Assembly: GCA_021209875.1 (NCBI GenBank)
Contig: JAGYVD010000010.1
Coordinates: 682,001-746,000 of the forward strand
From: Rosellinia necatrix
Taxonomy: Eukaryota > Ascomycota > Sordariomycetes > Xylariales > Xylariaceae
Reading direction: 5' to 3'
Length of the DNA stretch: 64,000 nucleotides
The notes under the pieces were generated by a model that worked only from the letters and a program-made list of their open reading frames with translations, was not told where the DNA came from and made no database searches. A program made the translations under genes and the position numbers. Positions 20,479 to 32,018 of this stretch are shown piece by piece (the first letter of the stretch is position 1; each line of letters begins with the position of its first letter).

Positions 20479-22132
20479 TTATGTTTCCGAGCTAACAGTT
20501 GCGCCACCAAGATATTGCTTGAGTGTTGCCTCGTCTCGAATAGGCGCAAAGTAGGGATGTGCCATGGCTTCCTTGGCAGTAAGACGTTCCTGGACATTCG
20601 TCAGCTATAGATAGATATTTTGTGGGGCGGAAAGCCGGACCTGATGATCATATCTCAACAACTTATCAAGAAAGTCAATAGCCTCGTTACTAACGAAACG
20701 TTGATTATCTGCGCTGATGAAGCTATGCCAAGGCTTTTTCTGGAAGCGCCCCAAGATTTCATCGTACTGGGGATCCAATTCGATCTCGTACTTGTCGAGG
20801 TAGTCGAACAGATCGTCAGTACCAAGAACTTTGGCGATCTTAACGAGCTGGTCCGAGTTGCTGTTTCCGTGAAAGAAAGGTTCTTTTCTGAAAATCATGG
20901 ACGCAAACATAGCGCCAAGACTCCACATATCCAGACTGTAGTCATATTCTTGGAAGTCCACCAACAATTCGGGTCCTTTAAAATAGCGAGATGCGACCTA
21001 ATACTCCACGATTAGTAAACGTTAATGGTAGCCAACGCCAGTACGCAATCTCAGATATTACACTCTCAAACGAGGTTTAGGGGGTGAGTGTTAATGGCTT
21101 TCGTAGACACAAGAAAAGGACTCCTAGTGATAACTTACGCGTACATTATATTCGGTTCCCGGGTGGTAGAACTCTGCCAGGCCCCAATCGATGAGACGCA
21201 ACTATCATGGCATAAGCAAGTTTTTTTTATAGTAGAGCCGAGTTGGGGCCTACTTTTCTGTTCTCATGATCGATCATAACGTTATGAGGTTTGACGTCTC
21301 TGTGCATGATTCCCTTGCTATGGCAATAATCCAGACCCTTGAGCAGCTCGAAGATGTAATATCGGACATCGATATCGTTGAACTTAGGGTATAGGCTCCG
21401 GAAGTCGGTATTATTAACGTACTCGAAGATAAGAGAAGGCGTCTTGCTCTGTTATAACCCATCAATCAGTACACGCTCGCTGTACGTGTGCACCCGTACC
21501 GACCCAACCGGCGAATCCGCGCGGGCGAATGGATGGGAATGGGAGAGGGCCAGGGAAAGGCATACCTGGCCATCTCTCACGACGTCCAATAATGCGACAA
21601 TGTTGGGGCCGCCTGATAGGTTCTGCAGGATCTTGATCTCTCGCTTAATCTTCTTCTTCTTGACGGGCTTGAGAACCTTGATAACGCATTTTTGATAGTT
21701 GACAATGTTAATGCCCTCGAAAACCTCCGAGTATTTCCCACGACCTAAATTGGAAGGAATACAGATCAATATCATGGGATCAGCGATCGCGGAGCTCGTC
21801 GGAACGTACCGATCTTTCGGACGACTTCGTAGTTCTCTAATACCCCCCAGCCTAATAGTATATAGTAGTCAGTTGCCTGGATATACAAGAGAGGGTCACT
21901 GAGTAGGTAAGAAATCCGTCCGAAGCCAAAGGCATTGACAAGCGAGCCTTGGTAGAAAGGCAAGGGCGGCAAGAAGGGCGACGAGGGCAACGAGGGCAAC
22001 GAGGGCAAGGAAAGAAAAGATAAAGAGGCCATGCGCGACCGGGAGAGTGCTATACTCACTTATGTTGACGGAATCATAGTCCCAGTAGCTCCTAGGCATG
22101 TTCTGGTTGACATCAGCATAGACACGCGCCAT
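20479..22132 (-). CDS. CKA1: Casein kinase 2 catalytic (alpha) subunit
   Basis: Seven coding exons: 22132-22060, 21851-21810, 21744-21566, 21448-21254, 21201-21139, 20997-20641 and 20589-20479, giving 339 aa, the usual size. Spliced motifs are the glycine-rich loop [11 protein letters not shown] (39-49), catalytic Lys61 in VIKVLK, the basic KKKKIKRE substrate/nucleotide cluster, HRDVKPHN, the CK2-specific DWG in place of DFG, and [15 protein letters not shown]2 is a constitutively active Ser/Thr kinase of the nucleus and cytosol that prefers acidic sites and forms a tetramer with CKB subunits. Intron 1 (208 nt) contains a short GAGGGCAAC tandem repeat at about 21978-22008. Intron 6 uses a weak GTCCGG donor. 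All seven exons are in phase, so the model is firm. Confidence 0.95.
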
Positions 22133-23745
22133 GATTGCTGACTCCGCCGGAGCTGCCTCGACGGTCGTATCGACGGTTGTCTCGGCGGCTGGCTCGACGG
22201 CGGTTGGATCGATGCAAATTGGGCAAGGCTGGCCGGGCTGGTGGGGAAGGAGAAGAAGATGCCTAGAGGCGAGAGCCCGTCAGAGTAAACGGAGGGGGTC
22301 CCACTAATGTACAGGGGGGGTCTCGTGAAGTCGGTCCGGGGCTGGTTATACTAGGCTCTGCAACAGACAGGACCTAGCGGGGTAGGCCCCGGCGAAACTA
22401 CGGCAACTCCAGGGTCCACTACGCTAAGCCTTAATTGTTGGCCCGAAACAGCCCTGCATGCCAAGATAAATACCGGTACATAAAGCACATGTGGGTAACA
22501 TAACTACTGTATGTGCATGTGTTATACACCTTAATGCTCGGTAGTAGTGCATAGCCAAACAGAAAGTATTTAGTACCCTTAGGCTAGTATAACAACAATG
22601 CAACTTGAGGCCTAAATACCTAATAATGAAAGTGCTATTTAGGTATCGCATCAATTATACCGCAAAGTCGTAGAAAGAAATGGAGTCATCAGCATGTTTT
22701 GTTCGCTATGAAAGGTAATCAGTCACATGGCACTGTAGGTCGTGCCTTCTTATCCCCTCTAGCACCTAGCTACTAACTCGTCTGACAAGGAAAGCGCTTC
22801 TACTCAATGCTTATCTGCCTTGAGGTTAGCTACCTAGGTATCTCCCTACCGGCTTGTAGCCAGATAGTTAGGTACCTACCTAGATACTACAGCAATTAAA
22901 CACCAAAGGTCCAGTAAATATGATAGAGCCTGTTATGACAAAGTAACTTGACATATGACCCATGTCTTTTCCTACCTTCCCTCTCCTTACAGTACCTAAC
23001 GCAATCTTCAAAATTAAAACCCTACGAGCGCAGGCACGCACTTAACTTAGGTGGTGTCTGGTAGATTTAGAAGGCATTACATCAAACACCAGGCTGTAGG
23101 TTAAATGGCCGCCTTGAGTTTACACACGGCAAGAATAGTGGAATTGTGCACATTCCAATGATGTCTTAGCAGCGAGAGGGAAGAGGATAACATTCCTACC
23201 GTGCCCGGAAATACCAGTCTACCCATCCAGTGTCCTGATATGTATCTGGCTCCTCATAAGTTCCTTTGATTCTTATCATGAAGATAGAATCGAAGACCAG
23301 TAATATTCGCTAGCCGGGGAGCATGTCTCAGCGCTGTTATAGTCTTGTTTGCCTGTGAAGGCATGTGTTGCGCGGTAGCTCTAGGCATAGGCAATGGAGA
23401 CCACGAAGATGCCAAGGCTATGCCTTCAGACTATAAGGAATTAGCGTTATGATTTCATTAAAGAAACGGAATCAATATGGGAATGATATCATTTTCAGAG
23501 AGAAGATTAATTTCTCGACATGCACCAGGTGCAAAACCCGACATCTATTAGCCAGGCTAACATCAGGCAGGTTCTCCTAGCTTCCGCCTAAGGATGACGA
23601 TACAAAGGTTTTCATCATATGAACAGCAAAGAAATGCAAATTAGGGGAGGTACTGACCCAGACCGTGCAAGGTGAATTTATCCCTCCCAGTTTCCCGTGG
23701 AGGCAACTAGCGCAACAAGTGTACGCGTTTCCGCGCAGACGAAAT
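22133..23745. other. Intergenic upstream of CKA1
   Basis: About 1.6 kb with no supported gene. It includes CGACGG-type direct repeats at 22150-22215 (probably CKA1 5' UTR or promoter) and TAGGTACCTACCTAG motifs near 22840-22890. Confidence 0.55.
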
Positions 23746-24488
23746 TCAATCGTCGTAAGAGATCTGCTTTCGTTGCGTAGTAGACGCAGACCCATGGTCT
23801 TGTGACAGCCCGAGATCATCGTAGTGCAAGCTATCCATACCAGCTCCAACAATATCCCACGTCCTCTTGCGCAGATCCGGCTTCTTTTCTGGCTGGAACT
23901 TCTGGCTTTCCTTTCTTCTTTGCCTAGCTCGCAACTTCTTTTGGCGTCTCATTTCAGCTTTGGTCAAGGCAGGCTTCTCTGTTTCGATCTCCCCGTCCTC
24001 GCTACCCTCTACGGCATCGTCCAGGGCGTCAGAGTTGACGGGATCATCATTTCCTGTCAACGCATCCACGGTTGCCCTCTCAACGGTACAGAGGGAAGAC
24101 TCAATATCGCCCGTTGTTTCCAGCTTCGGTGCTTTTGCCTCGGCGCGACGCAGTGCTTCCAGTTCGGAATGGCGGAAGATGGCGATTTGTTCGTCGGTAA
24201 GTGTGCGCTTTACTCCATCTGAGTAATATCCTAATCCGTCGTCCTCGTCTTCTTCGAGATTACCGTAGCCATGGTTGCCGTTATGTGCTAAATCGGGTCG
24301 CAGGAATTGAGCTTCGAAGAGACCTATGGCATCACAGGAGAAGTGCGTCGCGTAAAACGCTTCGATGTCTGCCTTGAAGCTATTAGCATTATGTGCATAG
24401 ATAGGGTTTAAATGATCATCTCAAGCCGACATACACAGGAGACTTCTGGAGCTTCGAACGGAATTGGAGCACGCAGAGTAGCAGGCAT
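23746..24488 (-). CDS. DUF3807 conserved fungal protein
   Basis: Exon 1 is 24488-24435 (18 codons, MPATLRAPIPFEAPEVSC) and exon 2 is 24372-23746, with a 62-nt intron (GTATGT donor); the product is 226 aa. The acceptor is the least certain point: CAAG at 24373 keeps the frame. Exon 2 opens with an FYATHF…IGLFEAQFL segment and GYYSDGVKRTLTDEQIAIFRHSE, the pattern of the DUF3807 family found across Pezizomycotina. The C-terminal half is charged, with an acidic run followed by KAEMRRQKKLRARQRR, and ends QISYDD. The basic helix suggests nuclear or RNA-associated work, but no function is known to me for the family. It is in tandem with the next minus-strand gene. Confidence 0.75.
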
Positions 24489-25012
24489 TGTGTGTTCAGG
24501 CATTCGTGAAAGAAGGGATGGAATAGATTCTGACTTATGTAGGTGCCGGCATAGAAAAGCTAGAGTGGGTCTCTCCCCTTATTAAACTTTCAGCAACCCG
24601 CTAGCCCCACATTTCCCCTAAATCAGCTCACCAGCCTGGACAAGAAGCAAGTAGTTACTAGGTAAACCCTCGAACATAGTAGATACTTCCTAGTTATTTA
24701 GGTAGCAGGACCAATACTTCGTATTTTTCAATGCGATTAAATACACAAAGCGTCATAATTCATAGATAATCGTAAGTCATATTCACATGTTCGTCACCAG
24801 AACAGTCAACGAAACCCATCCCAGTACCTAGGTAGCTTCACTAAATCCAGTCCACTAGGGAAAGCTGTCAAGAGAAGGCGGCCACGACTCTCTCTCCATT
24901 ATCAGGATAATACAGGAGGGGACTGCGCAAGGTCGTATATTATACCGAATGGGCCCAATCCGCGATCAACGGCATGGTACTATCTTAATCTTCGTCATGG
25001 CGACATAATCAC
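24489..25012. other. Short intergenic gap
   Basis: No gene seen. It contains scattered TTAGGTAGC and CCTAGGTAGC motifs like other gaps in this window. Confidence 0.5.
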
Positions 25013-25781
25013 TCATGTCGCGCTCAGGAGGGCCAATGCACTTTGAAAGGCCTTCACAACCTCGGTAACTAACCACGTGATAATAAGCCATGTATTCTAT
25101 TTCGCTTCGCGCGACTTAGTTGAGACTCACGGTGTTGTTTCTTCTGGGCCAGCGACTGTTCAGAAAGACGAACGTATCGCTCACGCGTCCGTAACCTATA
25201 GGACCCCGGCTTTTAGAGATAACTCTCGTAGCGTCAAAAGAATAAAGGTAACAAACCTTTTTACTGCTCTCTCATTGTCATGGCTTGATGATGCAGAAGC
25301 CCAAACATTGAAGTACTAGTAAGAAAGTCAGTAATAGCATTGTTATTAGTGTAGAGGCAGGTGTACACGCCTTAACCAATTGAGCAAATTCTTCGAGCAT
25401 CTGTCTCTCTTTCTCGTCCGCTTCCTGGAGGGCCTTTTCATACCGATCCTCGAAATCTTCCCAATCAAAGGGCGCGAGATGGCCCGGGCTGGGCATTTCA
25501 GATCTATCATTTCGGCGCTTTTGTGTCTCGGGGGTCTGAGCCCGGTGATGGTCCTGCTGATGGGTTTTGTGGTGCCCACCGTTAGGGGGTTCCTCGGCGC
25601 TCGGAAACTGGCTGCGGGAGGGTGAGCCATGGGGGTCTAGTCTGACGGTGGCACCATCCGGTGATTGTGCGGATTGTTCTATCAAACTTGGTGGTCCAAC
25701 CATCATAGACTGATCCATCACAGCCCGTTCCGGCGTGTGGGCGGTCTTGGCAGGAGATGAAGACCTAGGTGTTGTGGCCAT
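25013..25781 (-). CDS. Conserved fungal protein of unknown function, four exons
   Basis: Exons 25781-25371, 25315-25257, 25195-25131 and 25068-25013 give 196 aa. Introns 2 and 3 are ordinary GT–AG (61 and 62 nt). Intron 1 either starts GCGTGT after the AAG codon (a GC–AG intron) or six bases earlier at GTTAAG; both keep the frame. The spliced C-terminal half reads APFDWEDFEDRYEKALQ, EEFAQLVKYFNVWASASS, SHDNERAVKRLRTRERYV, LSEQSLAQKKQHLTEVV and KAFQSALALL: an almost fully helical region of a type I recognise as conserved in filamentous fungi but cannot name. The first 100 residues are Pro/Ser/His-rich and look disordered. The four-part join, each in phase and protein-like, supports a real gene. 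The start is the ATG at 25781. Confidence 0.75.
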
Positions 25782-26725
25782 TCTTGGTGATTCCAGGTGC
25801 TTGCAGAGTTGACTGGCTGTTGGTGCCCAGGTGGGATCAAAATGGCGTTTTAACAAATTCAGTCTCCCGCGGACGGAGCGATATGACAAGTCAATTACGC
25901 TTCACTCCCTGGTTACGTCAGGTAGGGAGAGGGGGATTCGACCAGTTTTTTTTCCCAGTAAGTAGTTGTGTAGAATCTCCCTCTCGGGGTTCTGAGACAC
26001 TCTAGCCGAGACACAGGGGATTTTAATTGGCCACCAATAAAGCGAGAGGTTAAATCGAGAAGCTGCTCTCGTCTGTCGAAAGTAACTACCAGTAAGGCAG
26101 TTACAACGTGACAGGATTGAAGCCTGCCTAGGGACGGCTTAAAGACCAAAACAGACAAAAGCGACCCAATGATATGCATAACGCCTATCCAAATAGGGTA
26201 GGCCGATAAAGCCGATAAGGCAGGCACCGCTCCCTTGACGGGCGGTAATTAGATCCTTGCCTAGCTGGGTATAAGTAGCTGACCAGGATCCACTGGATGT
26301 GCTTCCTCGAGAACCCACTTTCTAACGTCACAAGGTGAATCCGACCGTGTCCACCTCTCGCCTCTGTCTGCCTGTGACTTTGCTCCCTCTCACACCACTT
26401 CTCGACGCTTGCCTCATGCCCATGCCGCGTGCTGCATGCTTCGTACACTATAGCTACATTTGTTGGAAACCGCCCAAGCTGACCTGACACGCTACCACAC
26501 GCCCTATCACTCGCCCTGTCGCCCGCCCCGTCACTCGCCCTGTTACTCGCCCTGCTACGGGTTCCTGGTCTTGGGTAATCTGAAGTCGATATGCAGCTTA
26601 TCATCCACAGCCACTCCGCGCCTCATACTGCTAAGAAGGAAGCAAGTTGCCCTCCGTAGAATCGCCGCCCTTCCTCCGTTTCCATCCTCCAGCCGGCACC
26701 GTGTCGCTGCCCACAGGCCCCCGAC
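25782..26725. other. Divergent gap before ATG14
   Basis: No supported gene. A C-rich imperfect tandem repeat (CACTCGCCCTGT-like, about 26505-26560) lies in the likely ATG14 upstream region. Confidence 0.5.
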
Positions 26726-28342
26726 ATGAACTGCGATATCTGCGAGCGGGCGCACCACCCCAAGCGCCTCCCGTTCCTCTGTGCCGTGGATGCCAGGAAT
26801 GCCCTCTACGAGGGACGCATCGCAAATGCCAAGGCTCTTATAGAAGCCGAAGCGATTGAATCCCGAGTGAACCGGCTCTTATCCGAGGGCGCCGCCGATC
26901 GTGGCTCTCCCGCGACGCACCGGCCTTCGCGCGCCTACATCGAGAACTGCGCCTCGGAAGAATACAGGGCAAAGGAGAGAACAGAGCGCATCATAGCCTC
27001 AGCCGACAAACTCCGCGATGGGCTGGCAGCCGCCAGGAAAGAGATCGAAGAGAGACGGGCCGCTATCGGACGCAAGAAATCAGACCTTGTTGCTGCATCC
27101 CAGGGGGTATCCGCGCGCCGAGTCAGAGAGGTGGATGAGACCAAAAAAGCCATCAAGATGACAAAGTACACCTGGGACCGGGAACACGAGGCCATGACGC
27201 AATATAAAGCAGCTCTGTGCATGGAAGTGGCCAAGCTCTATAGGCTACAGCGCGTTCGGCGGGGAAATCCAGTACGGTTCGAGTATAAGATCGGAGGGAT
27301 CGATATCGTCGATCTACAGAACATGAACAGTGCGGCGTCCCCCTGATCCCTCGCTTAAGCAAAGCTAACCACCCACACAGGTGCTCAGCCAGAGCTCTTG
27401 TCGGCATCTCTTAGCCACATCACTCATCTGTTATTCCTCACTTCGCATTACCTATCTATCCGCCTCCCTGCCGAGATCACATTGCCTCATAACGATTATC
27501 CTCGGCCTACCATATTTCCCCTCAGCTCTTCATATCAACACGGCGAAGTAGCTTTCCCCGGCTCATCACCTGTGCCCCCTGATCCACGCGATCACCAGTT
27601 TACCAATGTTCCTTCCCCCCGGCCTCTATTCGTTGACAAGCCCCTCACAGTGCTGGCGAGGGAGGACCTAACGATGTACGGCACCTTTCTTGAAGCTGTG
27701 TGTCTCCTCGCTTACGATATTGTTTGGTTGTGCCGGACGCAAGGCGTCCCTGTGGGTGATAACAGCAACAATTTTGACGCCTTCGCCAGCATCGGCCGAA
27801 ACATGTACAATCTCCTCATTAACTCCTCTCTCCAGCGCAACCCGCAGCAAATAGCCGACGATGTTGGAAACCAAACAGCAGCCAGCGAGGGCCATGAGCC
27901 CACGGAATTGGGAAAAGCCGCGCCAAGGATGGGGCTCTATTCCCATGGTAGTGGTCACACCTTCCTGGGCAGTGCCACCGGAAACGACCTGACACGGAAC
28001 TTCAAGCTGCTGGGCCCGATCAAGCTGGTGGATAAGTTGAAATCGAAACTCACACATGAGAATCCCATTCCAGAATGGGAAGTACTTGAAGACGACGCCT
28101 GGGCCCCGGATGATGCCGATGATGGGGTGTTCGTTGGCGGGGCCAGACCAAAACCCAAGATTGGTGAACGGGGTGCGAGGTTCGGCTTTGATAGCTACAT
28201 GAGCGTTAATACCGTCAAGAGCGGTGGGGGTAATGACATCCCGCCAGCCATTTCAAGCTCAGCCGCGGGCGGGAACGATCACGAGAAGGGGGCGAAAGGC
28301 GAGAAAGGCAGTAATGGTTGGACAAAGATTAAACCCAGATAG
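26726..28342 (+). CDS. ATG14: Autophagy PI3-kinase complex I subunit Atg14
   Basis: Exons 26726-27329 and 27381-28342 give 521 aa; the 51-nt intron (GTGCGG donor, GCTAACC branch, CACACAG acceptor) joins NMNS to AQPELLSASLSHITHLL. The N-terminus MNCDICERAHHPKRLPFLCAVDARNALYEG is the conserved Atg14 cysteine segment (CxxC at 3-6). A coiled coil spans about 35-170 (YRAKERTERIIASADKLRDGL region) and would contact Atg6. The second half carries the conserved strand/helix region, LSIRLPAEITLPHNDYP and LAYDIVWLC. Atg14 targets Vps34–Vps15–Atg6 to the phagophore assembly site, where PI3P is made. The C-terminal tail (from about 415) is Gly/Lys-rich and disordered. The gene lies 11.6 kb from ATG6. Confidence 0.9.
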
Positions 28343-29525
28343 ATGGCCTTGTTATCCGAACGCCACGATATTATGGGCGTTCTGTATATATAGCGATAGA
28401 TTCTATCTGCAGTTATAAGAAGTCATATATGTTAAGTTGAATTCCCAGCCTCGTGTATTTATAAATTCTATATCTATACGCGTATCGCGTTCTATAGAGA
28501 GGTCTGGAACTAGTGCGACGGATTTTGTGATTATTTAATCCGCCAAATGGTCGGGCTCACTTTCGGGCCCTCCAAGAATAGCTCTTCTATCATGTATAAG
28601 CGAGCTTAACTCCAAACTGTTGGTTGTACAGTCAAGTACTATCAAACCACTCGAACCGACCAAAATTCAGCTTCGTTTTTTTTGCTGGGAAAGTGACACC
28701 AATACACGGCTTAAAGCCTAGCGTGCATAAAACCGACGAGCATTCGATAAAAAGTCTGGTGTCAGTCGACCAGTTCGACTTGTTATACCAGAACTAGGTA
28801 GGTCGTAGGCAGTGACAGAGTGTGGATGTTCAAAGACACCACAATTGGGAGGCGGGTATTTAAAAAGGTGGGTGATACCGATAGAGGCGAACCACGCTCA
28901 TCCAGGAAATCCCAAGGCCGCATTATAAAAAAAAAATTTGCGAATATTGTCGGACACAGACGCCGAGTCTCCCTCTATCTTTATTTCGCAGAGTTCGCCA
29001 AAAACGCCCAACGCGAACGCCGACGCTTGTCCCATTTCTCCTAAGAATCCCCCAAGGACCTCCAACCGTGGCCAGGGGGAAAAAAAAATAAGATAAAATA
29101 TAAAGGTTCGAAGTCCAAACTTGCTCCGTGGGAACTTGCCGGCCAGCCATCCCCGGACACCCGGCGAGCGTTCGCAAAAAAAAAGCGCTACTAATCACGC
29201 CGGGACCGGATCAAAACATGGACGCGACGAAGAACCACAAACAAGAGCGAGCGAGGATCAAACCGATAGACAAATTGTGAAGGCCAGAGGGTGGGTTTCC
29301 TTTGTAGGGGTCGTGAGAAAGTAATAAACCCTCCCCTCCCCCCTTCCCCCAACCGCCTGCGGTAGGTAGGTAGAGGTACAACACGTGATCCGTGAAGGGA
29401 GGAATTAGGTTCGAGAGTTGACGAGATGGAAAGCCGACTATGAGGGGTTTCAAAAAAACGTGAAGAGCCGGTATGACCAGCGGCAGAAGAAAAAGAGGAC
29501 GAGGTAAGTAGGTGGGCAGGGTAGG
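28343..29525. other. Intergenic between ATG14 and the TTAGG tract
   Basis: About 1.2 kb between two convergent genes with no coding region that I can support. Homopolymer A runs occur at 28927-28936 and 29081-29088. Confidence 0.5.
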
Positions 29526-29625
29526 TAGGTTAGGTTAGGTTAGGTTAGGTTAGGTTAGGTTAGGTTAGGTTAGGTTAGGTTAGGTTAGGTTAGGTTAGGT
29601 TAGGTTAGGTTAGGTTAGGTTAGGT
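29526..29625 (+). repeat. (TTAGG)20 pentamer array
   Basis: Twenty uninterrupted copies of TAGGT (equivalent to TTAGG) form a 100-bp tract. It ends 12 nt from the stop codon of the minus-strand gene that follows, so it is probably in that gene's 3' UTR or just beyond. The tract is flanked by GTAGGTAGG-type sequence. Confidence 0.95.
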
Positions 29626-29637
29626 AGGTTATGCGGG

Positions 29638-32018
29638 CTAGCGCTTCACGCGCTGGAGGTCAGCGTCGTCGTTCGGGTCGACGACGATCTTGCGCTTCGC
29701 GGGGCGCGAGCCCGCGTCCGCGTCCGCGCCGGACGCGGCGGCATCATCCCGGGGGTCGTCGGCATAGACGGGCTCCGGGCCGGGCACGTGTCCGATGCCC
29801 ATCCCGACGGCCGCGTCGTAGCCGCGCGGCAGCAGCTGCAGCAGGAGCAGCTGCTGCTGCCGCTGGGTCAGCGGCCCGTTCTCCTGACCGTATGTCCCGT
29901 CCGGGTGCAGCAGCGCCATGAGCTCCGCGTGGTCGGCCCCCGTCAGCCCGAGGCCGGCCGGCGCGGGCGCGGCGGCCCCCGCGGGGAGGTATCCCGCGAG
30001 CGCCTCCTCGTCCAGCTCGCTGAAATCCGACGCCGGCGACTCGGCGGCCTGCTCTTGGGGGGGCGCCGGCGGGGTGGCGGCGGTGGGGTCGGGGAAGGAG
30101 AGGGTGGGTAGGCCCGGGGCGGAGAAGGCGAAGCTGGTATCGAGGGGTATGAACGGGGCCGTGGAAATGATGGCCGGCTGTGTCGTAGAAGGGGCGGAGG
30201 GTTCAAATGGCTCGTTCGCATAAAACCTCGAAGGTGACGGGATAGGGTCGTCCATGCCAGGGATGGCAATAGTCCCATAAAAGCTCGAAGATGACGGAGC
30301 GGGCTCGACCAGGTGAGGGAGAGTGGAATCGGAGACGGTGTTCGTAGGAGCGGTCGGATCCCCCAAAGGAACTGAGGGTGTCATGGGAGGGGTGCGACCG
30401 GTAAAATGGATGGCCGGGGGAGGAGTTGAGGGTACTGCCACAGGAACAGGCATTGCTATAGGGACGGGCATTGCTACAGGAGCAGGCGTTGCTACAGGAG
30501 CAGGTATGAGGGGCGTGGGTTCTCTGGGGATTGTCGGGTCCATATATATATCAAAGGCTCCCTGCTGAGATGTAAAAGGTTGAGGAATATCCGACACCAT
30601 AGGTAGAGTTGAGTAAGGCTCTGCCAGAGCAGTCGGCAGACCGGCGGCCGGCTGAGGGACAATATAGTCGGTAGGATATGTATAGGGCATAGGAGCGGGT
30701 GCTGCTGCACGGATACCTTTGTAATAAAGAGGGACGAACGTGGGTTCTCCCGTTATCCAGCTCAAGGGGCGTTGTGGGCAATACGCACTCATTGGCTCAT
30801 CCTTGGGTCTGGACGCAATGGCGAGGCCATTTAGACTCCGGGTTAGTTTCCCTCCTTTTACTTCACCTCCAACGTCCTTCATTTCCACGTCGCTGTCTAC
30901 GTCCGCATCCATTATGTAGTCCATCATGTCTGCTGTCTCGCCTGCCGTATGGTCGTTCATTACAACGTCCAATAGCTGGGCTTCGGGCTCGCGGTCGAGG
31001 ATCATATGAGCATCTTGAAACGCGGATCGAAGGTTCACGCCAGCAACTTCAGAGAGAGAAGGGAGATTAACAGCGCCAGGGCCGAAAACAGGAGCAACCT
31101 CGGTTCCATGTTGGACATGGAGGATATGCTGGGTTGGTACGACAGAGTCTGAAGGCAGTGATGGGATAAACGTGCCGGAAGGTTGATAATAGGGGGCTGT
31201 GGGGGCCGCTTCTGAGGTCTCTATAGGGACCAGAGCTTGGTGTGGCTGAGGCCGTGGGAAGGGAAACTGGTTCGATATAATCTGGGCGTCGACGGGGCGC
31301 CTCACATTCCCCTCTCGGCCAAAAATCTTCGGGTGCGTGCGACGATACTTCTTCGCCTCGGTTTCTCCCTCGCGCCTTTGGCGCCTTATTTCGCTATAAC
31401 GCCAGGTTAGTAACCTACCGAAGAAATAATACCACAGCCGAGAACTTACTAATATTCTTTCACAAGGTTGTATGTATAACTCGAAAAGGGCTTAATCAAC
31501 TTTCGTTGAGGGCGGTCATAATTGAACTCCTTGCGAATCCGATCAGCTCCCTAAGCTTCTCGTCCACGCCTTGGGTTTCCAGCAATTGCTCCAAATGAGC
31601 CAACCGCGGATTTAGTTTCACCCTCTAAGTCACGACGGACCTTTTCATCCCACTTTCGTTGGGCTTCCTCTCTCTGGCGACGAGCAATCCCCGGAGGGAC
31701 TCTCTCCGCTCGTCGCCGCACAAGGTGCTCATTTGCCCGTCTTTCGAACTTGGCGAGCCGCCAGTCAGGGCACCAGTTATAATTTTCGGTAAGGTACCAC
31801 ACCATACTCTTTATGATCTGAGTGAGGATGTATGCCACCTTTCTTGTGAACTGACCGAGAGCACATAACAGCAGCGGAGCTGCCGAGCACATAAATGTTT
31901 CGTACGCACGAAACATTAACGCCGGGTGTACCTTGATACAGTACACCACTAAAGTGGCGGTCACCGCCATCCCAAGCAGGGGGGCGAGCACTATGTCATT
32001 TGAGGTCAGCGATGCCAT
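29638..32018 (-). CDS. Membrane-anchored Pro-rich protein, function unknown
   Basis: Proposed exons 32018-31605, 31550-31450 and 31393-29638 give 756 aa. Exon 1 encodes two or three hydrophobic segments (about 7-28, 40-75), then WYLTENYNWCPDWRLAKFERR and a charged helix. Exon 2 reads RIRKEFNYDRPQRKLIKPFSSYTYNLVKEY, and exon 3 opens with EIRRQRREGETEAKKYRR and continues as a long Pro/Ala-rich disordered region with PVAMPVPIAMPVPVAV repeats and an NLS-like PAKRKIVV near the end. Both introns (54 and 56 nt) are in phase, but the first donor (GTTGGC) is weak. If intron 1 is not real, exon 1 would end as a separate 155-aa membrane protein at 31551, and exons 2-3 would belong to another gene. I do not recognise the family. 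The C-terminal part is certainly protein-like; the linkage is uncertain. Confidence 0.5.
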
